This document shows, in pieces, positions 25,831-34,375 of a stretch of 64,000 nt of DNA. Source of the DNA: Marsupella aquatica (taxonomy: Eukaryota; Marchantiophyta). The notes under the pieces were generated by a model, which was not told the DNA's origin, searched no databases, and worked only from the letters and a program-made list of their open reading frames with translations. The stretch spans positions 27,714,001 to 27,778,000 of the forward strand of contig OZ316891.1 in assembly GCA_973895155.1 (NCBI GenBank), in the 5' to 3' direction. Numbering within the stretch: the stretch's first letter is position 1; every line of letters begins with the position of its first letter. The position numbers were made by a program, and so were the translations under genes.

Positions 25831-28588
25831 GCCGCAAAGAATCCACGAGTCCCGCAATTCAAGGAAAGCGCATGGGACCCCCAGAATCATGCAAATTTCC
25901 TCTACAGTAAATACTCCATACTTCTAGTACAGTCCCGGATTCAGATTCCCTGGTCACAAATCATGCAAGATTTGCCAAAATCCTCGTCTGCCATACACAA
26001 ATTCGACCTCTGCTCTTTCCTTTTTCGTGCAACTGAATGGAATGCTTACACTGATCCTGATCCTGATCCTGATCAGGTACTGCAGTAGAGCCACACAACC
26101 TCGTTTCCATTTCCCATGAAATCAAGCATTCAGACATACAGAACAAATTTGTCTCTTGATCTTACTCCGTTGTCATCACTTCAATGAACACCGCCACGCA
26201 CAGCTTCGACCCACATCAGATTTTCACCTTTCTGTTCTGCAGACCAATTCATCTGCAGTGGCTTCAATAAAGACCTCTAAGTGATCGCTAAATATTCTCC
26301 TTGGACATGACCAAAGTGTACCTCAAAAAGTTATCAAGGCAAGGAAACAGATTCTCCATCCACTTTATCACCAGCAAATCCATCACCACACGCGCACCAT
26401 TCTCCCTCATCTCACGTCATAGGAACTGTCCGAGTATAATCCGAAGTGGGTGAAAATGGTCCACTGACGTCAGTCCGAGACTCCTCGGTGAACACGAAAG
26501 CACCGAGCTGCTGCTTTTGCACCCTATGCAAAGCCTTCTTGCCACGAGGCTGACGACCGCATAGCGTATTAGAGCAGGTGTGGCAAACTGATCTCCCTCG
26601 TCACGATGCTTTGGCATGCCGGAAGAGAGAATTCTGGATCAAAAGCTCAGTGGCAACAGTAGACTCTAGGGAAGCAGGTTATAAGGCATCGATGGGTAAA
26701 ATCTACGACAAAAATGTAGGACAAGACAACGAAATTCAAGGTCGTCCTTGCCACGGTTGAGTGCACAGAAGCCCCCACTACTGATTGACTTCAACGAGAA
26801 AGGCTTGGCACCCGACAGGCAGGACTTTTGAGTAAGAAATGCCTTCTCGGGATATCTCATCATCATTATCGCATTACTTCGACCGAATCACGAGCAGACA
26901 TCAGGATACTTGGAAGCCTCAAGCACACTCCATTAAGAATCTACTATCAAATCGACAGTGCCCAGACAAGGAGATGCAGAAGAATTGTGAACTACGAATC
27001 AGAATGACCATCAAAGCTTAAAGAAGCTAGTCTTCCTCTCCATGTAACTCATTACATAGCACAGTACAAGGATCGTCTTCCACCCCGGTCCTGCAGGATC
27101 TCCAGCATTCATGCTTAAAACGCCACCTTGGTAGCATGATGCCATTTTCCAAGCGTTGATTCGCCTTAGTAAAATGGCGTACTCATGAAACATAGATCAT
27201 TTAATTTACTTTAGAAGCTTAAATGTCAGAGCTTGCTCAATTGAGCTTTCGAACAAATGATAATACATCAAACAATGCTCCGAGACAGGACATCTCAAGA
27301 GCATTAAGTGTTTCGTCAACTCCTACATACTTTACAACCCGGTCCGCCCTCATCCAAAGAATTTCACGTTCATAGAACAGACTTCTACAATATTACATGC
27401 CGGCCGATTTCTCTTCAGTTCGTTCCATCCCGTTTCCTGTTATGCATCCACATTCCGGAGAATCAAGGGTCAGATCAAAAAATATTAAAACACCTGAGAG
27501 AATGACAAGAATCCAAAGCGAGTCTTCGATTGGCCGACATATTGTACATGCTACGCTCCAAATGACCTTGCAGGTCACCTATTTGGAGTCTAACTTTAAG
27601 CACCAAACATCCCAGCCTAGTTTGGTCGTCCTAAAGTTTGGTTCCTTCTCATATAGGTGGACCACACATCCCAGCCAAGTTTGGTCTTCCTAAAGTTTGG
27701 TTCCTTCTCATATAGGTGGACCAAACATCCCAGCCGACCACCTACATGGGAAGCGCCAAGGCTCAAGAGTTTCCTGGGAGCAAGGCTCAGGAGTTTCCTG
27801 GGAGCACGTAGCTAACTTTGACACCGGTAGAACAAGATACAACGCTAACAGACAGATGCACAAAAGCGATTCAGCTAGTAGAGTTACTACTTGAGTCAGG
27901 ACGACGTCCTCTACAGGCTGTGTTGTCACAACACATCCAGAACCTCCACAATGGTATGTCGGTCAGTACGAGATCATGGAGGATTCAGACGACCAACTAA
28001 CAACCAGGAAACCCACCCAAGCAACTCAATCATATTTCAGGTAGGGCAAGGGACAGCCAAACTACCAAATTCGACACGTCGTACGACACGAACTGGGGAC
28101 CAGTTACGTAGCCAATTCTACAACCATCACCGTTGCAAGGGGTCAATAGAACAAGAGCGATACGAAAAGCAAATAAAGCAACGAGCAGGACGTTTTCAGA
28201 GCCGGCCTCAGTCTGGAAAGCTGAATTTCGAAGCCAATAACGAAACTTCGACCGACAGGAAGGTTCATTTGCAACTATTGCTATTGCTACTGCTTCTCAA
28301 ATCTTCATGTTCCCCTTCATGTATCGCTGTGCCCACTTCGATGGGCTCATCAACATCGCGTCCGCCCAGATTGAAATTTCCTGAAACTACACGCCCGTCC
28401 AGCCCTCTGTATCCCAGGGCTGCTACCGAGCTTTCTCAGTCTAGGTGACGAGCTTCTCACAGTCGAAGGAAGGTCGCATTCACCAGTTCCCGGCTTACCA
28501 GTCTTCCAAGAAAACAATGAGCTCACTGGAATCTAAAGTTTAGAAGGAGTGCAAAACTTACCCGAAAGGTATCAGTACAAACGCATTT
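25831..28588. other. Region downstream of CP12 without a recognised gene
   Basis: Includes the probable CP12 3' untranslated region (from 28588 leftwards). A gatcct microsatellite lies at 26054-26074 and 59 bp repeats at 27602-27737. A frame of 185 codons at 27891-28448 (plus) has no ATG start and no family resemblance. Confidence 0.45.
27602..27737. repeat. 59 bp tandem repeat, 2.3 copies
   Basis: accaaacatcccagcc-agtt followed by tggtc-tcctaaagtttgg and ttccttctcatataggtgg; copies start at 27602, 27661 and 27720 (partial). A 26 bp duplication of ctca-gagtttcctgggagca follows at 27760-27806. Confidence 0.9.
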
Positions 28589-28993
28589 TCAGTCCTCGTA
28601 GGTCCTGCACTCGTCAGCTTCCGGGACTTCATTGCAGAAAGCTTCAAGAGGATCCTTCTTGTCCTTGTCGGACACCTTCTTGTGCGCCACAGTGGCCGCC
28701 AGTTCCTCTACCTCATCCCAAGCCGCAGCACAGTTTCCAGAAGCCTCGTCAGCTTTGCACACCTCTTCCGCCTCATCGATCGCATGCTGCACAGTCTCCT
28801 CCAAATTAGTCCCACTCGGCGACGCCCTCGCCACCAAGTGAGCGTTCCGAGACAGGCGCAAGGGCGCAGCGAATGACGCCGACGACGCCACCCTAACGGA
28901 CGAAGTCGACGAGAACACAGGGCTCGTGGCAGCACTCACGCAAGCCGAAGACATCGACACAGTCATCGACGAAGCCATCGCCAACGATGCCAT
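28589..28993 (-). CDS. CP12: CP12, chloroplast Calvin-cycle redox regulator
   Basis: CP12 is a small, largely disordered stromal protein. In the dark it oxidises and bridges GAPDH and phosphoribulokinase into an inactive complex; thioredoxin reverses this in light (family knowledge). The frame is 134 residues, with no intron in the coding region. Residues 1 to about 56 are Ser/Ala/Val-rich with few acids, fitting a plastid transit peptide that ends near VARA. The mature part has the N-terminal cysteine pair C79/C88, the diagnostic AWDEVEEL core (91-98), a charged linker KKVSDKDKKDPLE, and the C-terminal pair C120/C129 in FCNEVPEADECRTYED, which binds GAPDH. The ATG at 28993 is chosen because only a non-ATG extension lies upstream before an in-frame stop; its context (AGGATGG) is good. 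All key residues are present, so it should be functional. Confidence 0.97.
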   Translation of the reverse strand: MASLAMASSMTVSMSSACVSAATSPVFSSTSSVRVASSASFAAPLRLSRNAHLVARASPSGTNLEETVQHAIDEAEEVCKADEASGNCAAAWDEVEELAATVAHKKVSDKDKKDPLEAFCNEVPEADECRTYED

Positions 28994-29113
28994 CCTCCCA
29001 AACGATCTCTCTGTCACCTCTTAGTCCTCTTCTTCTTATCTTCTGTTCAATATTTCGATCACAATAAAAACTCAACCAAATTGCCCACAGACAAGCTTTT
29101 GAAGGCCGCAACT

Positions 29114-29119
29114 ATATAT
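29114..29119 (-). promoter_or_regulatory. CP12: TATA box of CP12
   Basis: The minus strand reads gatatatagttgcggcc, a good TATA element about 120 bp upstream of the CP12 ATG. It predicts a start of transcription near 29085 and a leader of about 90 nt. Confidence 0.65.
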
Positions 29120-29120
29120 C

Positions 29121-29780
29121 CTGTCCCGTTCAAGACAGCGGCTCAAATCAACCCCGGAATCCTCGAGAAACAGTTCGATCTCACCGCAAACACATGAACA
29201 ATGGCTTCGCACGGATTCGAAGTTTGACGAAAAGCAATTGCTCGAGCAATTTCTCGAGCAAAGGAACTCAATCCGAAGCAGCGCGAGAAGGAGACGGACG
29301 ACAGAACGGGAAGGAAAGTGAATTGCTCTCGACGGATTTGTCGAGCGGACTGCGGGAGAGAGGGGGACGAGAGAGGGGAGATATTTGGTGCCGGGAAAAC
29401 AGGACACACGTGGCGTCAATTGATTCATACGATGCTTGGCGACCTCCGCTGCCAATCAGCTCCTCATTGGCCGACGGGGCTATCCACCCGCTTTTGTTCC
29501 TCAACCCTTCGGACAGAGAGTTTATTCTTCGTTTCACTCTTCGGTCCGAATATCGGACCGCGCGCTCGTCCGTCCGTCGGCTAGAAAGGTTTCTCCTCCA
29601 CTCCTTTCTTTGCTCTATCTTCGGGCTACAGGCACGGTTGCATAGAACCCTCACCCTCATCCATTCCTTCCCCAGACTGTGGGAACCATCTGAGCCGTTG
29701 AAGCTCTGGGGATCGTACTGGAGCTGGTTCAGGAGTCAACTATATTCCACGCTAGGACAGGTCTACCAATAATTTTTTCA
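29121..29780. other. CP12: CP12 upstream region without a gene
   Basis: This is the probable CP12 promoter and its upstream flank. The stretch 29230-29400 is GA-rich on the plus strand (pyrimidine-rich on the CP12 strand). Open frames exist on both strands, but they overlap one another, are compositionally biased and resemble no family I know. Confidence 0.5.
29406..29414. promoter_or_regulatory. CP12: G-box / ABRE-like site upstream of CP12
   Basis: ACACGTGGC contains the palindromic CACGTG core (29407-29412). It lies about 290 bp upstream of the CP12 TATA box. Such G-boxes are common in light- and ABA-regulated plant promoters. CCAAT-type motifs (gccaatcagc, cattggcc) lie within 70 bp. That the site acts on CP12 is inferred from position. 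Confidence 0.45.
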
Positions 29781-29785
29781 GGAGA

Positions 29786-30001
29786 AACGTTCCAGGCTTG
29801 AGGCGTGGGACGAAGGTATATCATGTATAGGGTAATGCAGGTCTGGGTGTAGGGTTATTAGGCTGTAACCCTGTGTCCGGAATATGAAAAGAAATTGACC
29901 GGCAACAGCCGGGAAGCTTCTTTGAATATTTCGAGAGCAGGTTACAGCCTATAACCCCAGCCCTGCCCTGCATTAGCATACGTAACTCTTGCCTGGAAAG
30001 A
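29786..30001. mobile_element. Foldback (long inverted-repeat) element
   Basis: The left arm ends ggttattaggctgtaacc (to 29870). The right arm begins ggttacagcctataacc (from 29940). The pairing extends outward through taatgcag and ccaggc on each side. The loop of about 70 bp has no coding potential. The layout fits a non-autonomous foldback or MITE-type element. Confidence 0.65.
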
Positions 30002-30524
30002 GGTTACCGACTCAACTTTTTAGGACACCAGATTATGACTATAGCAGGTCCCTGTAAAAATGGTTACACACCTGTAATCTCTTCTCCTGACAGAATTTAC
30101 GTGTACACTAAAAATTCAGTGTTTATACCAAACTTCTTAAAATATCCTTAAAATTTTATATGTCAAAATATGTATGGACCTTATGAGAGGTCTCTTGCAA
30201 ATTCCCTGTCATGAGGTTGCTCACATCAGCATAACCAGCCACAAACATGACAGATACTATTTTTTATAGTAACAAAAATGCACATCCATGTTTGTGGCAA
30301 GAATAATGTACTTTTTGGGGCACCATGCCATAAATATTAAACATAAAACAAACTAGAATATAAAAGAAGAGATATCATTTAGTAAAATAAAATTACCATT
30401 TTGATGTTTGTCAATGATATATTAATGTTTCAAATCAGTACTTGTATTTTTTAATTGCTTGCAAGTTTGAAAAAATAACCAATCAATAAAAATGTACATA
30501 GTTAGAACCCTTTTGGCTCTACAT

Positions 30525-31352
30525 TATAAAACTAAATAATCAATCTCCTTAGTATTGATTAAATCTATCAATGTTTGATTCATTGAAAAACTCAAGATCA
30601 AGAAACTCATGACCTCTTTATGTCCTGATAAAATCTCTCAATGTCATATTTGTTGAGCATAGACGATAATTGCAACGACAAGCCCACGAACCATTCAACA
30701 CACAAGAGTCGACACAAAGAGATACGTGGTTCACCTCCACATGAGGTTACATCCACGGGAACACATGAGAGTTTTATTGCACTCTAGGTTGTCCGACCAT
30801 ACCAAGCATTCACAACGCAAGCTCTCCCTATCTCTCAACTAGCTCCGTAACAATTAGCCTAAGTTCTCACTCTCCAAGCAAACACTCCTTAGATATAGAG
30901 TGTGCACAACATGACTAACCTAACCAAGTTTGCGACTAAAGTTAGCCTTAACTATGGTACAGTCGTAACTCTAGACCTAAAAGTAAATCCTAACAACATT
31001 CATCGGAAAGCTAGAGTAAAGTTAGAAACTCATCATCTCTTTAGTACTTAACAAAATCTATCAATGTTAGGCTCAATTGGAAAACTAGAGAAATTTGGAT
31101 ACTCATCATCTCTCTAATTCTTGATGAATACTCCCAATATCACACATTAGAAAGCTAGAGAGATGGAAATCCTCATGATCTTGTGACAAAATCTGACATG
31201 AAATTTGTCAATGTCAGACTCAATGTTGGAAAGCTAAACAAATTCATGAACTCATGATCAAAAATTCTTATTGTCACACTCATTGGATAGGCAGAGAAAT
31301 TCAAAAATTCATTTGGAACTTGACAAAATTTGTCAATCTGAGGCTCATTGGA
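30525..31352. repeat. Minisatellite of about 70-90 bp units, interrupted
   Basis: The unit reads roughly ctcattggaaagctagagaa, att-ga-actcatgatctc, tt-gtacttgacaaaatct and gtcaatgtcagg. About two units lie at 30525-30655 and about five at 31003-31352. Between them is retroelement-like copy B. Confidence 0.7.
30656..31002. mobile_element. Retroelement-like relic, copy B
   Basis: Contains gagatacgtggttcacctcc, ggttacatccacgggaacac and ttttattgcactctagg, matching copies A and C in order. It lies between two blocks of the same minisatellite. Confidence 0.5.
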
Positions 31353-31639
31353 AACACTTCTTGATTAAGAGATGTCACAATCTCGTCACCGTCACAAATT
31401 TAGTCATTGCAAATTGATTTATTCGATTATGTTGCCATCACCTATCTGCAATGCTTGTTTCCCGACTTGAATTGTTCACGTCCCTCCAATCTTCAACTAA
31501 AGTTCACTCTGAACACAGGTTGACGCCAAATGTAGCCTCTATGTTGAAGAAACAATCATTGGTCTCCCCCTCACACCATAGCTTTCTTAAATCAAAAGAA
31601 CTACAAAACTTTCATGTGGAATGATGGCTTGTCCATTTT

Positions 31640-32070
31640 GTGTGGTCTTCCCACCAAAACGACAAGCGCTCTTTCACCCGACACCAAAAGATACGTGGTT
31701 CACCTTCCTCAAGGCTACATCCACGGGAACACACAAGAGCTTTACTAAGCTTTGGCCACCACAGCCACACAAAGCCTCCTTGTACAAGCTCTCCTCCTAG
31801 CACCTAGCTAGCTCCCTCAACAAATGAATGAACATGAGTCTTCAAGTCAGAGCTCTCCTGGCCTAGCCCCTCTATATGCTAGATGCAAGTTGCGGCTAAT
31901 CGCCATAACACCCTAATGGCATTTAGCCTAAGTAACAAGTGGTTAACCCAAGACTAGAGTTAACCCTAACACTTGAATCTGGAATGGGATCTACACTAGT
32001 TAGGGAGAGATATGCTTAATAGACCTCCTACTTGAAAGACTACCTGATCAGCCCCCTTGAAACTTTTTTT
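31640..32070. mobile_element. Retroelement-like relic, copy C
   Basis: Contains agatacgtggttcacc, ggctacatccacgggaacac and agctctcctcctagcacct, and ends atatgcttaatagacctcct. That tail is shared with copy A. No intact coding region is present. Confidence 0.5.
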
Positions 32071-33172
32071 TGCCTAGCCAACCCTCTCTTAATGAGCCCT
32101 ACAGAATGTTCTTCTAAGAGTTCTTCTACAATGAGATTTTGGGTTAGGAGGACCAAACTGGGTAAATAGCGTCTATAGGCCTTTGAACCATGAACCCTTT
32201 CACTGTGACTATGCCCGGTCAAACTGCATGGCTTGCATGGTTATAATTAATCGTCATCGTGAATTGGGCAAGCTGCTCATTTTGGCGCATTCAGACCATA
32301 GAATTAGGATAATCAAATGCATTCATGTGAATGTAATCGAGCTTTGTCATAAAATTGTATTTGACATTTTTTTCCCTTAGGTCTTGTTGAGACTTGATGT
32401 TTGAGGAGAGAGGAGGTTGGAGGAGAGAGCAGATGTGGTGGGGAAAAGCAACACCAAGGACATAAGGTTTTGAGGAGCTAATGATGGCAAAGTTAAATCA
32501 AGTAAGACAGCTCTTATTAAAATTTATGTTGTGGATGATATGTAGGACTATCTTGTAAGAATTGCTCAAGCTGTGTAGCTTTGTTCATACTTAGTTTTGT
32601 TGTTGTGGTGTGCACTTCCAAAGTTAGACCCTCTCCTATTCACTCCTAGATTATTTGGCATTTGAGTTTAGGCTTTTTAGTGGAAAAGGTCATCTAGAAT
32701 CTCAATTTTAGTCAAATTGACCGTGCATGAAACACGGGTGCTATGGTTGGGCATTATTTTAATTTTAAAAATTTGTTGAGGTAAGAGTAAATGTGTACCC
32801 AAAGGTAAGTGCTATGGGTTTGTTGCTTGTGGCTCATAATTATCCTCATTTTATTTGTCTTTGTGCCTTTGGAAGCTTTTCTCCTGGTTCAATGCTCCTT
32901 CCACTTTTGAGATGTCAAGTAGATTGGACTCCCTGTTTGTGGTTAAAGTAGACAATGATAACAATGCCCCAAAACAAGGGGCTTCAGAAAGTATTTGCAC
33001 CTAAAAACATTGTACTGCCATTACAGCCACAATGAGATTTAAAGTTGGAAAAAATACCAATGGGCAGTCCAACTATGCAAGGGTAACTCAATATAACGAT
33101 CGAGATACACCAGAAAATGCCCAAAAAATGTGGTGTGCATTTTAAGGGAACACACTGCACAAAATAGAGATT
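32071..33172. other. Gene-free AT-rich region
   Basis: No coding frame, repeat array or element that I can name. Confidence 0.4.
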
Positions 33173-33357
33173 ACATCTTGGGTAATACAACATAGTTTTT
33201 CTTAATGATATCTTGGGTAACATATATGGTATTTTATCTTAACGACATCTTGGGCAACATGAAATATATTCTTTTAACGACATCTTGGGCAACACAATAT
33301 CTTTTTTCTTAACGACATCTTGGGCGACTCAACATATTATTCTTCACGACATCTTTT
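33173..33357. repeat. About 35 bp tandem repeat, six units
   Basis: Units carry cttaacgacatcttgggcaa and then an AT-rich spacer. Anchors lie at 33173, 33208, 33244, 33278, 33313 and 33347. The array ends about 200 bp before the E2F-type site of EME1. Confidence 0.88.
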
Positions 33358-33561
33358 GTGCAAGAGACGGATAGTGAGCTATTTCCATCTACAGCAAGGG
33401 CATTGGCCCACTGGCCCAATTTCAATGAAATCCAAAGGAAGACTCATAAGCAGTTCTTTACAGTATGGAAAGAAACCGCGCAGTCGACTTCGCGATTGGT
33501 GCCCCCAACTGTGCAGTGGACTGTAGTTCTGCGAATTGATCGTTGACCATTCAAACGCCAT

Positions 33562-33569
33562 TTTCCCGC
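33562..33569 (+). promoter_or_regulatory. EME1: E2F-type site upstream of EME1
   Basis: TTTCCCGC is an exact match to the E2F consensus TTTSSCGC. It lies in the GC-richer block where the EME1 promoter or leader seems to begin, about 800 bp before the start codon. E2F sites are frequent in S-phase and DNA-repair genes of plants, so the position fits. An 8 bp match can occur by chance. Confidence 0.45.
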
Positions 33570-33579
33570 TTTTATTCTC

Positions 33580-34375
33580 CGTCGCGTTCACTCTTCACTC
33601 TCGTCGGCCTCGAGGAATTGAGACACAGCGAGAGTGAGCGACAGAGTGAGAGAGAGAATTGATTGATGTTGAGCGGAGCGTTCCACGAGCAAGGAAGAAT
33701 GAATCAGAGGGGGCAGGGATGCCCGAATCGACGGAATGGATGGGCAGAGAGACAATGAGGCAGAAATGGATTCAGATATCGCGAGGATCGAGGAAAGATT
33801 TCGTCATGAACGAGTAAGAGAATCACAACTGGACCCGTCAGTCTCTCAGCTCGATCGTTCCCTCCGCGTCGACGATTAGAGAGCTAGCGAGACTGCGAGA
33901 GAGAGGACTCCGAGGGGGTTGATTGAGGATGAGCTGAGTGTTTCATGAGCAAGGAAGAATCGGAAGGATTCCCGAGGGATGGGTTGGAAGAGGGAATGAG
34001 GCAGAAAACGATCCTCATTCGATTTCTTCAAGAACCAGTAAAGGAATGACAACTCGTTCCAGTATTCCTGGGTTTTTTTGTGGTATAAGAGAATTGGATT
34101 CGCAGAGACTTCCTCGGTTGAACCACGGCCGATCTCGTTCATATGTTTGTAGGGTTCTTTGATTCCACCTTCTCGTATGTCGATGGTTTGCTGAAGAGGA
34201 CTTGGAAGTTGTTATCAACTGATTGAAACGTGAAGTGGAGACAGCAGCGAGGCCTTAGAGCAGTCGATTGCGAGAGAGAGAAAGGGAGAGAGGCTGATAG
34301 TTCTGATGGAGCTTCGAGTGAGATGCAGAGGAACCCAGTGCATTGGATGGAGCTAGAGCCATACAGCTTTGATTG
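33580..34375 (+). promoter_or_regulatory. EME1: EME1 promoter/5' leader containing a 260 bp tandem duplication
   Basis: The region is GA/CT-rich and more GC-rich than the DNA to its left. Two diverged copies sit 260 bp apart. The first starts at 33661 and the second at 33921. Both hold gattga-g-tgag, then gagcaaggaagaat, then gaatgaggcagaaa, then an aatcacaactgg-like end. No TATA box is clear. The transcription start probably lies near 33.6 kb, but this is inferred. Confidence 0.5.

Noticed and set aside
27891-28448. A 185-codon frame on the plus strand near CP12
   Set aside because: It begins with TTG rather than ATG, includes a poly-Leu run from repeated CTTCTATTG-type sequence, and resembles no family. 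It also overlaps the probable CP12 3' region on the other strand.
28994-29017. An eight-residue N-terminal extension of CP12
   Set aside because: It would start at GTG; an in-frame stop lies just upstream, and the ATG at 28993 has a good plant start context.
29194-29772. A 192-codon frame upstream of CP12, with overlapping frames on the other strand
   Set aside because: Several frames on both strands are open at once because of GA/CT-rich composition. No motif is recognisable, and the region is better explained as promoter.
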